Assembly (NCBI GenBank): GCA_963776055.1
Contig: CAVZLD010000013.1
Span: forward strand, 248,001-312,000
Direction: 5' to 3'
DNA: 64,000 bases
From: CAVZLD01 sp963776055
GTDB taxonomy: Bacteria; Planctomycetota; Planctomycetia; Pirellulales; Pirellulaceae
Part shown: positions 32,876 through 43,490 of the stretch, piece by piece
Numbering within the stretch: the first letter of the stretch is position 1
Layout of the letters: every line of letters begins with the position of its first letter
Translations under genes and position numbers: made by a program
Notes under the pieces: generated by a model
The model's input: the letters and a program-made list of their open reading frames with translations, nothing else
What the model was told of the DNA's origin: nothing
Database searches by the model: none

Positions 32876-33121
32876 CTCAGGCGTCCCTTGGGATGCGTGC
32901 TCGCAAGGCCGTCTTGGGCACACGGCTGATTTCTCCGTCCATCCGGTAGGCAAAACGCCCGAATTCGCATCCGGGGCGGTCCTGTCCCTTCCCGCGGGAT
33001 GCCCCCTGGCTCGGCGACAAAGCGCAACTTCCGGGTTCCGCACTCCTCCACGCTTGGGTTACGATGGAGGTGGGTCTTTTTCCGGACCCGCACCGAGGCA
33101 GTCCGTGCGCTGACAGTGGTC

Positions 33122-33543
33122 ATGTCGAGCTATCGATTCTTCATCGTCGAAAACATTCAAGATACCGTGGTCGCCCGCGCCGTGGACGCTCACTTGCAGG
33201 GAACGACTCTGGCCGAGCTGGTCAAACTGGAACTCTCTGCAGATCGTCGAGTCATCGCCCGACAGCAACTTGGTGATCGACTTTCACGCGGTCAAACTCG
33301 TGTCGTCGTCGGTGATTTCTAGTCTGCTGAATGTGAAGCGTCACGTGGTCGCCGCCAAGCACTCGATGAAGCTCTGTTGCATGGCCGAATCGCTGCGACA
33401 CGTATTTCCGGATGCTCAACCTGGACGGAAACGTGTTCGAGATCTACGAAACGCTGGAGGAGGCGGTTTCGAGCGGACAGCGCGGTACGTCTTACTACGA
33501 CGTCTGTGAGCAATTGAGTCCGCCGGACGAAGAGAATCCCTAA
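33122..33543 (+). CDS. STAS-domain protein (anti-sigma factor antagonist-like); two apparent frameshifts
   Basis: About 140 aa in three frames: MSSYRFFIVENIQDTVVARAVDAHLQGTTLAELVKLELSADRR, then NLVIDFHAVKLVSSSVISSLLNVKRHVVAAKHSMKLCCMAESLRHVF, then LDGNVFEIYETLEEAV. The joins are near 33262 and 33405. This is the SpoIIAA-like STAS fold, with a Ser-Ser-Ser segment (KLVSSSVISSLL) at the position where antagonists are phosphorylated by an anti-sigma kinase. No partner kinase or sigma factor is adjacent. It probably belongs to a partner-switching signalling route. Confidence 0.75.
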
Positions 33544-33596
33544 CCGCCCGGAGCCAAAGCGGGGCAGGCACTCGCGACGCAGATTGGCAGCGGACT

Positions 33597-33629
33597 CCAC
33601 GCCTGCGTGCTCGGAGTCAGTCCCCTTTG
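33597..33629 (+). repeat. Short dispersed repeat, copy 2 of 2
   Basis: CCACGCCTGCGTGCTCGGAG followed by TCAGTCCCC; it resembles 14570-14602. It lies between the STAS gene and the hydrolase fragment; nothing else was recognised in 33544-33723. Confidence 0.5.
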
Positions 33630-33723
33630 TGATGAGCCAGTACGGCCTGTCGCGAACACCTTAAGCCGGAATTAAGAATCGTGCCTACCGGTCTGATCGT
33701 CAGCGATTCTGCGGGAGACGAAA

Positions 33724-34185
33724 TCATCTTTGCCGTTCGGTTGCTTCGATGAAGACGGGGTACTCGGTCAGTACCATCCGCAGCACTCCATCGGCGACAT
33801 CGACTGCTCGGACCTTCGGCTTGGTTTGCCCAATCTTCGTGATGATCGACGTGACTTGGGCCCGGGGCTCCAGGAATGGGATAACCGCCGCAGTCTCTCC
33901 CGTTGCCTGGTCGTGGTCTTGCCCAAGATGGTCGTCATGGAAAGCGACCAGGACCCGCCGACCATCCTTCATCAGGCACTCATACACGTAGATCTCGTCC
34001 GATGTCCGCAGCCGTTGCACTCGCTCGACCCCATCGAGCTTTTGAATGAGGAGATTGTACGTGTGAGCTGCGGGCCACAAGTGTTTGAACGTGATGCTGT
34101 AGAGTCCATGATGTGACAAGGTGGACACGGCCAGAGGATGTTGTGCGTCAAAGGCCCAACCCATCATGAGTTGACGCCAATGCAA
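33724..34185 (-). pseudogene. C-terminal fragment of a large hydrolase-like protein
   Basis: An open frame of about 150 aa reads as the end of a bigger protein: FDAQHPLAVSTLSHHGLYSITFKHLWPAAHTYNLLIQKLDG, then a beta-sandwich-like part (VLVAFHDDHLGQDHD, TSIITKIGQTKPKVRAVDVADGVLRMVLTEYPVFIEA). This C-terminal pattern is seen in bacterial glycosidase-like proteins, though I cannot name the family. Nothing upstream (34186-34545) continues it in any frame, so the gene appears truncated at its 5' end. It shares strand and neighbourhood with two sulfatases and a rhamnosidase-like fragment. Confidence 0.55.
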
Positions 34186-34545
34186 TCATACGATGGATTC
34201 ACAATGAACCAACCTGGCCCACCCAAGAGGGCAAAGTCGACCCAGACTGTACGTCGCCGCCGCGGGAGGGTCGGACCCGGTAGCGGCCGGGGAGGGTCTT
34301 CCCGCACAAGCAACGTGCGGCGAGTGCGCCGCACTGCGGCCTCCGCCAACACCTCCTACAGAACATCCGAAGCGTCAACCCGTGAGGCAAATCGTCTCGC
34401 CTCGAAACAGACGCTGACGGCGATTAGCAGGTTGCGATGGTTATGGAATGTCAAGTGCGAGAAAACGGATTGATTCCGCTCACCAGGCTTGACAAGGTCC
34501 CACATAGCGGGCGTCTCGCCCTCCGGGTTTTGAAATGCGCTCTTG
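34186..34545. other. Non-coding stretch upstream of the hydrolase fragment
   Basis: Arg/Thr-rich short frames only; no gene recognised. It may be what remains of the missing 5' part of the hydrolase gene after deletion, or filler between the fragment and the sulfatase. Confidence 0.4.
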
Positions 34546-35112
34546 TCACTTGCCTTCCGCTCTCCACTTCTTCATCAGAGCGATGTTGGCTTCGATTTCC
34601 GCGGCATGTTCCGGATCGCGGCGTTTCTGTCCCCGCACATAGACGGCCATGTCGCTGTCGTACATGGCCTCGTCTTCGGGAAAACACCCCTGGTCGCTGG
34701 ACTCCTGCTCCCATTCGACAAGAAGTCGCCGAAAATGCTCGAGCGGCTGCTGATGTGCTGGATCATCGACGAGGTTGTGGATCTCGAAAGGATCGGTGGA
34801 AAGATCATACAGTTCCTCTTCCGGACGCGTCTCCGCCAGGTGCAGCGATTGGAATTCATTCAGTTTGCCCGCTCTATACAGATTCCTCAGCGTTTGCATC
34901 CAAGGCTTGTGATCTTTGTACGCGCATGGCTGCAGATAGGGGCGTAACGGGTAGTAGTTTCGGATGTACTTGTATCGTCGTTGACGGATACTGCGGATAC
35001 GGTCCACAGTTTCGTCGCAACGGTCGCGTGCTGAGACGACATATTCGCGAGGCCGAGCGTTTGACCCGAATAACGGGCGTGCCTGCATCGACTCGGGAAT
35101 CTTGATACCCGC

Positions 35113-35122
35113 AAGCGCGAGC
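35113..35122. repeat. Target-site duplication, left copy
   Basis: AAGCGCGAGC, identical to 35281-35290; it flanks the MITE. Confidence 0.88.
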
Positions 35123-35280
35123 TTTGAAGTTGCATATTTCCGAATTTCCCTCCTCCGATGAGCGGAATGCCCGCGAAATCCTAACCCGAAGCGTCAGCGA
35201 GGGAGACACGTCCCAACGGTTCGAAAGTGTTCCCTCGCTTACGCTTCGGGTTGAGATGGATGAAAACGTGCAACTTCCAA
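35123..35280. mobile_element. 158-bp MITE inserted in the sulfatase gene
   Basis: The ends are imperfect terminal inverted repeats: TTTGAAGTTGCA at the left and, on the other strand at the right, TTGGAAGTTGCA (11 of 12 identical). It is flanked by a perfect 10-base target-site duplication (35113-35122 and 35281-35290). The interior carries a second, larger inverted repeat: 22-base arms at 35183-35204 and 35231-35252 beginning AACCCGAAGCGT and differing at one position, separated by 26 bases. The element has no coding capacity, so it must have been moved by a transposase encoded elsewhere. The internal arm motif is of the kind recurrent in planctomycete intergenic DNA (established impression, not checked here). 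Confidence 0.88.
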
Positions 35281-35290
35281 AAGCGCGAGC
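35281..35290. repeat. Target-site duplication, right copy
   Basis: AAGCGCGAGC, identical to 35113-35122. In the sulfatase frame it encodes part of SLAL. Confidence 0.88.
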
Positions 35291-36244
35291 GACGTCGCGG
35301 CCATATCGAGATGGGCAATCGGCTCGTCTCGGACCATTGCACCGTCGAGCAGCGTCGGCGCACAGACAATGAAGGGGATTTTGGCACCTTCGTCATAGAG
35401 GAACTGTTTGCCGCGAGCTTGGCTCATACCGTGGTCTGTCATGAAGATAACGACCGTGTTGTCGAGCAGTCCCTCTTGCCTTAGCCGATCCATGATCAGT
35501 CCAACCTCTCTGTCCGTGTATTGGACAGCATTCAAGTACTCCGCCCAATCCTTTCGGAAAGCCGGATGATCTGGGTAGTAGGGCGGAAGCGTTACCTCTA
35601 CTGGCGTGATGAGATCATCGAGCCCCGCCACGACCTCTTGATACCAGTTCGGCACATCGCGCAACTTGCCACCGCGGAGATGCACTTGAGCAAAAAACGG
35701 CTGGCCTTCACTACGCCCAGACCAATCAGATCCGTCGTACAAATTCTCTCGCTTGTACTCGAAGTTGTAATCCTCTTTGCCGAATCGATCGAGCTTCGTC
35801 GGTTCATGGCCGTTGAATCCGAGGTTGCATGTGTAGTATCCGGCTTCGCGAAATCGCTCGGGAACCGTCTTCAGCCCCGCAGGCAAATGGTGCTTCACCA
35901 CGCCGCGTGAACTGCGGTGATGATGAGCGCCGATCGTGGTTTGATAGATGCCGGTGATCATCGCGGAGCGGCTGGCCGAACAGACCGGGGCCGTGACGTA
36001 GGCATTGCGGAACACGATTCCGTCGCGTGCCAACCGATCGACGTGCGGCGTGTCGACCAACATTTCCCCCTGATAGCCGAAATGGCACGACATGTCTTCG
36101 ACGATGATCCAGAGGATGTTGGGCCGCTCGCCAGACGCATCTGTTGCGTAGCTGAGAATGATCAAGGGCAGAAGTAGGCTGGCCGGTTTCATGGTTCGTC
36201 CCCGTGTATTCGGCGTGTTTCACTACTATGAATTCCGTGCTAAA

Positions 36245-37810
36245 TCAGTTGTTTTGATCGAGCATCCACCACCGATATCCGGCCAACTCCCGTTGGGACG
36301 CACCGCTCCACGTGGGAAGCAGACCGTGTTCACGAACGCGAACCAGTCTGACAAACTCGCGAAACAAGGCTTCGCCCCTCGTGGTCTGAGGCGTGACACC
36401 CGCCAACGGGGTAGTTTCTTTCAATATATCTGCCGCGTCTTGTCGCTGGACGACGATCGGCAGCTTGGCATGCACTGCGCCGACGAGCGTCGTCCCCTGC
36501 GGGTTCCAGCAGAGGATCTTCTCATCGTCCTCTATATACACGTACTGCATCACGTGCTGATTCTCTCGGAATTCGTAGTCGAATTTGTCGACGCCTGAGT
36601 TCTGAAAGGTGAAGCAGGCGTTGGTAATCAAGTAACGCCGTTCGCTCGGAGGTGGCTCATGTCCCAACAGGTACGGCATAAGGTCAGCGCCATCGGTCGG
36701 ATAAGCGTACGGTTCACGAGACGCCATTGCCCAAATCGTCGGCGCGATATCGACCAGCGACGCAAGTCCATCGTAGATGGTGCCCGCGCGTTGGGAGCTT
36801 GCGATGGACTGTGACCAAATGATGCACGGTGTGCGGATTCCACCCTCCAGCCCGTCCCATTTATGTCCGGTGAGCGGATAATTCGAACCGTGCTGGGCTC
36901 CGTTATCGCTGGTGAACACGATGATTGTGTTGTCGGCGATCGCCTCGTCATCAAGAGCCTGCACAATTCTCCCGATGCTCCGATCAAGACCATGTACAAG
37001 CGCCGCATAGTGGCAGTCGCGCAGGTAATCATCCTTGCGTTGTCTGGACGTCGCCCGGATCTCGCCGTCGGACATACGCTCAAACGTATCGGGAAACAGC
37101 TCCCGAAGATCTTCCGGCTTGCCTTGGAGCGGATCGTGCGGCGCGGTATACGGCAGATAGAGCAGAAACGGCTTCTTGGCGTTTCGGCGAATGAAATCAA
37201 TCGCATGGTCGGTGAAGACGTCCGTCAAATGTTCAACGCCGTTGGCCGCAAAGGGGAATGGCTCCAGGTTCTTCCGACTCGGAAACGTCTCGCCCGGCTT
37301 GAGGTAGAACGAGCGCGCGCCACCATTGAAGAAGAGCCCGTCGTCGAATTCGGCGGTCTGTGCATCGACATTCCCGTAGACCTTCTGCGTTGGCCTCGCG
37401 CCGTGTGACTTGCCGAAAAACCCTGTGACATAGCCTTCGCTGCGAAGTTGCCTTCCGATCCATGGCGTATCATACGCACTTCTTCGGGCCACCCATTGGC
37501 CGCTGAGTAACGCCTGCCGACTCGGAGCGCACCAGCCGGTCGCGTAGAAGCGAGTACAGCGGATCCCTTCCCCGGCAAGTTGATCCAGGTGTGGCGTGTG
37601 GAGATAAGCTTTCGGCTTTTCATCTTCGCCAGGATACAGGTCCCGGTACGCCCCGATGTCCCCATAGCCGAGGTCGTCGGCCAAGATGACGACGAAATTC
37701 GGGCGACGGTCTGCTGCGTAGGCACAGGCGTCAGGCAAACACACTGCGATCATCAGGACGCACGCGAGTCGTGTTAACCAATCGATTGTCTTCGCAAGAT
37801 CGATGATCAA
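36245..37810 (-). CDS. Secreted sulfatase
   Basis: About 521 aa from a TTG at 37810, which overlaps the stop of the upstream rhamnosidase-like gene; an open frame reaches back to 37870. The N-terminal region IDWLTRLACVLMIAVCLPDACAYAAD is a signal peptide. RPNFVVILADDLGYGDIG gives the metal-binding Asp pair. GWCAPSRQALLSG has the C-x-P-x-R motif whose Cys becomes formylglycine. Further metal/substrate residues are in FGKSHG, YTAPHDPLQG and VFTSDNGAQHGSNYPLTGHK. It is predicted to remove sulfate esters from a polysaccharide outside the cytoplasm. The frame is intact, unlike its neighbours in this locus. Confidence 0.92.
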   Translation of the reverse strand: MIIDLAKTIDWLTRLACVLMIAVCLPDACAYAADRRPNFVVILADDLGYGDIGAYRDLYPGEDEKPKAYLHTPHLDQLAGEGIRCTRFYATGWCAPSRQALLSGQWVARRSAYDTPWIGRQLRSEGYVTGFFGKSHGARPTQKVYGNVDAQTAEFDDGLFFNGGARSFYLKPGETFPSRKNLEPFPFAANGVEHLTDVFTDHAIDFIRRNAKKPFLLYLPYTAPHDPLQGKPEDLRELFPDTFERMSDGEIRATSRQRKDDYLRDCHYAALVHGLDRSIGRIVQALDDEAIADNTIIVFTSDNGAQHGSNYPLTGHKWDGLEGGIRTPCIIWSQSIASSQRAGTIYDGLASLVDIAPTIWAMASREPYAYPTDGADLMPYLLGHEPPPSERRYLITNACFTFQNSGVDKFDYEFRENQHVMQYVYIEDDEKILCWNPQGTTLVGAVHAKLPIVVQRQDAADILKETTPLAGVTPQTTRGEALFREFVRLVRVREHGLLPTWSGASQRELAGYRWWMLDQNN

Positions 37811-39774
37811 GGGGATACCCTTCGGACGACATTCCAGCGATGCGAACCGTTCTTGAGCGTCTTGGAACATCCATCCAAAGTGACCTCTGCCGTCGTACCG
37901 TCGGGGACAACGAGCTCCATGGCAAACGTGTCGTCATCGAGGCGATCCACAGTCTGGTGTATGTCGCCGTACGGCGTTGGGACCGCCGTCTCGACGTGCC
38001 TGAGCGGGCCAAGCTGTGGTTTCACCGTAAATCGCCTGAAGCCGGGTTCACTTGGTTCGACGCCGGCGATGTACTGATGCATCATCGTCAATGGGCCACG
38101 GGACCACGCGTGATTGTAGGTCCCGCTACCAGGCTCGTCGCTGCCAGGCTTGGCAGAGTTTTCCCAAAGCGTTGTTTCATCACAATCGATCATCGGGCCG
38201 TAACGCGCGAGCATTCGTTCGATGCCAAGTCGGGTTCGCCCATGAGGAACAACGCCTCCAGTACGTATTTCTCCATGTAGGGGCTTGCATGCATGTTCGT
38301 CCGCAGAAACTCCGTGATCGCCGCATGGTATTCCGGTTCGACAAGGCCCGCGACAACGGCCATCGCATTCGCACGATCGTCCGTCTCGCCATCGTGGGAG
38401 GAGCTCCGGTAGAATTCGCCTTGCCAGAATGCCTTGTGAAAACCCATCTCGATCCGTTCCATCTGCTTACGGTAGCGGGCAGCGTCTTCGCGCAGATCGA
38501 ACAGCTCGGCCATTTCAATGGCGCCCTTTAAGGCCAGGTAATACCAGGCGTTTTCCAGAACGGCGACATCCTTGTTCTGGCCCCAGTCGGTCCAATCCCA
38601 TTCGCCGGTGCGATGAACGACGAGACCTCGATCGTCGAGTTCCCATACGGAGAGGTAGTCGCGGACGGCCGGATAGGCGGCGCGAATCGTTTCCACATCT
38701 CCCGTACCACGATAGTAGGTCCAGAAGCCATAGAACCCGACGCTCGCAAGCATCTGACGCGGCAGTTCTTGGTTCCACGTACCATCGCGGGAATTGTCGC
38801 GGTTGTCACCGACAGGCACGCCCGCCGGGACAGGCGAGTAAAGCGTTTTATCCGCTCGCTGATATGCGGCCAGTTCGAGGATCGCCTTTTTGGCCAGGAG
38901 CGGTCCCCTTTCTGCGTCAAATACGTAGAAAGCCTCGCCAAGTTCGTTGACGGCATCGCCCCACCACTGCGCCCGTTCGCGGTCGGGGCAGTCCATGTAT
39001 GTATCGCGCATCGTCACGTAAAGCGTGCGACGAGCCTTTTCCCAAAGGGTGTTCAGTCTCTTGTTGTCGCACTGGAACCTTCCGGCAAAGTCCGCGTTGT
39101 AGCCGGTCTCGCGATACTGGATTGCGTGAACCGTGACGCCCTCGGGCAGTATGTACCGGACTTCGTGACCATTGAGCCATCCGGGTAATTCAAAGTTCTG
39201 CCGCCCCTCACGGGTGATGTACTCGGCCCGGAGAAATTGATCGCGGATATTGGTCACCAAGTCCGTCTGGATGTCGATCTTGAGACCGGCCGGAGCGGTG
39301 ATCGACAGGCAGGGATGTACGTGGCAATTGTACGGCAGCGTTCCGATCACTACGCGGCGTTGATCCGGTACTGCCCCTGGCTGTGTTACTTTGTCGTTGG
39401 CTCGATTGATGCGTTCTGGGTTGCGCAAACGGCTCCGCCGGTAGAGCTGATCGGTGGTCGTTTCCATTACCTCGATATAGTCTTGAACGCCGAAGTCTTT
39501 CCAGGGGAGAATGGGCCGTCGGACAAGTTCGCCTCGAAGGCGGAGTCGGAGGAATGCCGTATTCCGTCGCGTTTTGCCACTCATGGAAATCCATGGTGGT
39601 TTGCCAGCCAGCGATCGCCTTCCGCGCGTTGAATCGAATGTTGCCCTCAGGCAAACGATAGTTGGGGCTGGGATCGTTCGCGACCTCGAACGCTGGATGA
39701 CGGTGCACCACCAATGAGTAGCCCGCATCGAGAGTGATCGGCAGAAGTTGGCACCTTGGGGGCAGAAAACACAC
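37807..39774 (-). pseudogene. Alpha-L-rhamnosidase-like (GH78) protein, 5'-truncated and frameshifted
   Basis: Joined frames (junctions near 39545, 39500 and 38220) give about 650 aa. Characteristic GH78-like segments are RYRETGYNADFAGRFQCDN-type text (YRETGYNADFAGRFQ), YMDCPDRERAQWWGDA with the acidic residues of the (alpha/alpha)6 barrel, EWDWTDWGQNKDV, ERMLARYGPMI, and TYNHAWSRGPLTMMHQYIAGVEP with the late conserved His/Trp. The N-terminus begins abruptly (LPITLDAGYSLVVHRHPAFEV) without signal peptide or the usual N-terminal beta domains; full GH78 enzymes are near 900 aa. Truncation occurs about 27 bases from the 3' end of tRNA-Lys. Some of the indels may be assembly errors, but the missing 5' end is real in this sequence. 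The C-terminal stop overlaps the sulfatase start. Confidence 0.7.
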
Positions 39775-39800
39775 CCTCTATCGGTACCAGAAGGTTGAAG

Positions 39801-39873
<73 letters not shown>

Positions 39874-40263
39874 TTCGTGGAGGCAGTCTTGGAGATCCTC
39901 AACGATCCCCCTAACTTCCGCCTCTCCCGTAGCAGCACATCGGCCCCATGGCCAGCCCATGTGAGACACGGCCAGTCTTCGGAGACGGCCTGATTCGCTT
40001 GAATGAACCCGCCTCCGAATTCCTGAAGCGACATAATACTGGAAAGTTGACTCGGTGTCACGGTGTCGCTCGCCGTCTTGCCCGGCCGCCCCCGGCCTTA
40101 CCCCAAACGCGTGGACGATTCCTACGAGAGTAAATCCCCATTCGGTGAAAGTCGCCCATTTTAACCTTGGCAAGTGCAACGGCCAAGCGATGAAGCACGG
40201 CCGTGAATCGCGGTGTCGGCGCGGGAACGCGGTAGAGGATGATCCGACGTGCGAAACTTCCGG

Positions 40264-40357
40264 GTGCGTGTCGCACGCACATCGTAGCGTTCGTGGCGAA
40301 GTTTCTTCCGAGCAGAAACGGCGACGAGACGCTCCAGGGAATTGCTACGCGCTGTAG
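40264..40357 (+). repeat. Dispersed 3'-end repeat, copy B
   Basis: It starts with the palindrome GTGCG-TGT-CGCAC, continues GTAGCGTTCGTGGCGAAG, and ends with the palindrome CTAC-GCGCT-GTAG. It lies 17 bases beyond the stop of the sigma-54 regulator (which ends at 40375). This is the most complete-looking copy. The remaining part of 39874-40374 holds no gene that I can support. Confidence 0.82.
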
Positions 40358-40374
40358 CCCCGCAGAATGGGCGG

Positions 40375-42346
40375 TCACGGCGACGGCGATTCCTGGCCAT
40401 CGTCTTCTTCCAACGGCATCTGCAACTGGCGAATCTTGCGATACAGGTTCGATCGATGCAGTCCCAGGCGACGGGCGGCATCGCTCATGTTGCCCCCGGC
40501 CGACTCGATCTGTTTGCGGATATACTCGGTCTGGAAGTGACGAGTCGCGTCGGCCAGCGTCATCTCCAGCGACACGCCGGTGAACGCCCCGTTGCGGTCC
40601 GGAAGCAGAATGAAGTCCAGGTCGGATTCCTCGACCGTATCACCCGACTGGAGGTAGGCCAACCGTTCCATCAGATTTCGCAACTCGCGCACGTTTCCCG
40701 GCCAGGGATGTTGCCGGAGTCGTCGAATCGCGGCGGCGGTCAACCGGGGTGGTGGACGATGAGCGCGGGCCGCGTAATCGTGGAGGAAATGTTCCGCCAA
40801 CAACACCAGATCATCGACGCGTTCGCGCAGTGGCGGCAGATGCAAGGCGACCACGTGCAGCCGAAAGAACAGATCCTCGCGAAACCGCCGCGTGCGCACC
40901 AACTCCATCAGGTCTTGGTTTGTAGCCGCGATGACGCGGGTATCGGTGGGAATCGGGACCGACCCTCCCACGCGAACGACAACCTTATCTTCCAGCACGC
41001 GAAGCAATTTCGCTTGTCCACTTAGACTCAGGTCACCAATTTCATCCAGGAAGAGTGTCCCGCCCGACGCCAACTCGAATTTCCCTGCCCGGGACTCATG
41101 CGCATCCGTGAAGGCCCCCTTTTCATGCCCAAACAGTTCGCTTTCGAGCAGCGTCTCCGTCAGCGCCGCGCAGTTGACGGGCAGAAACGGCTCATCACAC
41201 CGCGGACTGAGGTAGTGGACCATCCGACTGACAACTTCCTTGCCGGTACCGTTTTCTCCCAACACGAGAACCGCCAAGTCGGTCGGAGCCACGCGCTCGA
41301 TCGTGGAGCGCAACTGGCGGATGGCGGCCGTTTCGCCGATCAACTGCAGCCCTTCCGCGGCCTGCTGCACCATTTGCCGGCGACTCGCCAGCAACTGCTC
41401 GTGCTGCTGACTGTTTTCTAATGCGATCGCCGCGTGCCCTGCCAGTTCGATCAGCCCGGCTTCATCCTCGGTCGTGAAGTTTCCGTCGTGCTTGTTGATC
41501 ATTTCGAAGGCGCCCAGAACCTGCCCTGTCCGGCCGCGCAGCGGCACGCACAACAGGGTGCGCGTTTCGAATCCCAACTGCTGATCGACCTGTCGATTGA
41601 TCGAATCCTGGCGGGCCTGTGCGTCGACGCGCCGCAGCTCGCCGCGCTGAACCACCTGTCCGACGATTCCCGCATCATCGGGAATCCGCAATTCTCCGCC
41701 GTCGACGCCCAGCGCCGGGCGGCCGACGAGCAAACGGTGCGGACGATCCCACAGAAAGATGCTGGCCCGTTCGGCTCCCAACAACCGGGTGGCCGCCTCC
41801 GCCATCTGTGTCAGCAGCGATTCGGTCTCCAGGTTCTGGTTCCACTGGCCGGCGATTTCCAGGATCGCCTCGAGTCGCCGAACTCGGCGCCGCTCCCCGC
41901 CCCGGGTCTCGACCCGCTGCAGCGCGACCCCCAGCACAGCGGCCAGCGCGTCGAACTCCCGCTGCACTGCCGGCGGAGGAGATTTGTCGAAACGAGCTGC
42001 CAGCAGTTGGCCCGACGCTCCCTTGGTCAACAACGGCGCTGCCAGCCAGCCGTTGTCCCAGCCGACCTGCTCCCGATCGAGAATCTCCGCCAAGAAACCG
42101 TTCCGGCAGCACTTCGACGGGAGTGGCGGGAACCGACTGCAGGACGGTCCAGCTCCCGCGAACGCTCGCCACAACGGCCAGCATTTGGCTGCCCACGCGG
42201 TGCGCCAGCAAAGGTAACGCCTGGACCAGCAGATCTGCCCGGCTGATCTCACTTCCCTGGCCGACCAGCAGTTCCACCGCAGACTCAAAGATACCCGGCT
42301 GAGACTGGATTCGCCGCAGCTCGTTGCTCAACTCCACTCGATTCAC
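40375..42346 (-). CDS. Sigma-54-dependent transcriptional activator with GAF sensor; one apparent frameshift
   Basis: About 657 aa from GTG 42346 (ATG 42400 or 42397 are alternatives). A long N-terminal part (VELSNELRRIQSQPGIFESAVELLV, then GAF-like, with a second GAF ending FEMINKHDGNFTTEDE) precedes the AAA+ core. Walker A is GENGTGKE, the sigma-54 contact loop is GAFTDA instead of the canonical GAFTGA, and Walker B is GGTLFLDEIGDL. The C-terminus has a Fis-type helix-turn-helix (NMSDAARRLGLHRSNLYRKIRQL). The frame changes near 42095 (PERFL then AEILDREQVGWDN). There is no receiver domain, so it likely responds to a ligand or partner through the GAF domains. Targets are unknown; it is divergent from fabI. 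Confidence 0.9.
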
Positions 42347-42617
42347 AGCTGTCTCAAATCCGGATCTTGTCAAAAAAACCTTTCGGCCAGCGATCATCAT
42401 AGGCGATCGACCGAAGCACGACAAAGGTTGAACTTCTCGGTCTCTGTCACCGCTGCCCGGGGTCGCATGGTGCCGCCGCATCTTCCCCGCTATCCTTTTA
42501 TCCTGTACGGTACCTCGAATGACGGGGCACGACACCCGAGAGGTGGGACAGAGGTCAAGCCCCCACTAGCTCGGCTCACAACAGGCGACAGGACGGTTCA
42601 CGCGGAGAATTCTGGAG

Positions 42618-43442
42618 ATGGCGTTGTTCGAAGGCAAGCAGGGGCTCGTCCTGGGAGTCGCCAACGATCATTCGATCGCCTGGGCGATCGCCGAGGAGAT
42701 TATGCGGCAAGGTGGCGAGTGCGGCTTCACGCACCTGCCAGATCGAGCGGACGACCCGCGGCAGCGAAATCGTCGTCGAGTCAAACAATTAACCGACCAA
42801 TACCCGCAGGCCCGTTTTCTGGTTCCGCTGGACGTGCAAAACGACCAGAACATCGCGGAAGTGATGCAGACGACGGCCGACATCTTTGGAAAGATCGACT
42901 TCCTACTGCACTCAATCGCTTTCGCCGATCGAGCCGACTTGAACCGCGACACGATTGAGACCAGTCGAGCGGGCTTTCAGCTGGCGATGGATGTCAGCGT
43001 GTACAGCCTGATCGCCGTATGCAACGCCGCTCGAGACGTGCTGCGCGATCAGGCGGCGATCGCGACCATGACCTATTTTGGCGGAGAGAAGGCGGTGCCC
43101 GGATACAACGTGATGGGCATCTGCAAGGCCGCGTTGGACGCGAGCGTACGGTACCTGGCCTTCGACCTGGGACTGCGCGGGATTCGCGTCAATGCCCTCA
43201 GCGCCGGACCGATTCGCACGTTGGCTGGCCGGGCTGCCGGCGTAGAGGAAATGCTGAAGATGTACGCGGGAATGGCCCCCATGGGGCGAAATATCACGCA
43301 CGACGAAGTAGGAAAGGCGGGTGCCTATCTGCTGTCGGATATGTCCAACGGCATCACAGGCGAAATCCTACACGTGGATGGCGGCTACCACATGATGGGT
43401 TCGCCCGGCCGCTTGCTCGACGAATTGCGCCGACTGGCCTGA
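42618..43442 (+). CDS. fabI: Enoyl-[acyl-carrier-protein] reductase (NADH) FabI
   Basis: 274 aa, intact. It catalyses the last step of each fatty-acid elongation cycle, reducing trans-2-enoyl-ACP. FabI-specific Rossmann start: GLVLGVANDHSIAWAIAEEI. SIAFADRADL follows. The catalytic Tyr-x6-Lys is YNVMGICK (the short-chain dehydrogenase superfamily pair), and the region ends SAGPIRTLAGRAAG. It starts at ATG 42618 with a TGGAG just upstream. It is followed 48 bases later by a mutT-like gene on the same strand. Confidence 0.94.
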   Translation: MALFEGKQGLVLGVANDHSIAWAIAEEIMRQGGECGFTHLPDRADDPRQRNRRRVKQLTDQYPQARFLVPLDVQNDQNIAEVMQTTADIFGKIDFLLHSIAFADRADLNRDTIETSRAGFQLAMDVSVYSLIAVCNAARDVLRDQAAIATMTYFGGEKAVPGYNVMGICKAALDASVRYLAFDLGLRGIRVNALSAGPIRTLAGRAAGVEEMLKMYAGMAPMGRNITHDEVGKAGAYLLSDMSNGITGEILHVDGGYHMMGSPGRLLDELRRLA

Positions 43443-43490
43443 GACTCGGGCACTTTTCCGTCACCCCGTTTTCGCCACCATGGCCCTTGG

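Larger units (their letters stand above)
34546..36192 (-). pseudogene. Sulfatase gene interrupted by a MITE
   Basis: Secreted arylsulfatase-type enzyme. The signal peptide is MKPASLLLPLIILSYATDASG. RPNILWIIVEDMS supplies the metal-binding Asp. PVCSASRSAMITGIYQT contains C-S-A-S-R, which fits the sulfatase C-x-[PA]-x-R motif for formylglycine conversion. TDHGMSQARGKQFLYDEG is the C-terminal metal site. Translation from the start stops at a TAA (35239-35241) inside a 158-base insertion. The other half resumes in the same frame (IKIPESMQARPLFGSNARPREYVVSARDRCD) and runs to 34546. Removing the insertion plus one 10-base duplicate (168 bases, 56 codons) restores ATSLALAGIKIPESM, a continuous protein of about 492 aa. 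No other indels are seen, so this is a genuine insertional inactivation rather than sequence noise. Confidence 0.9.
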
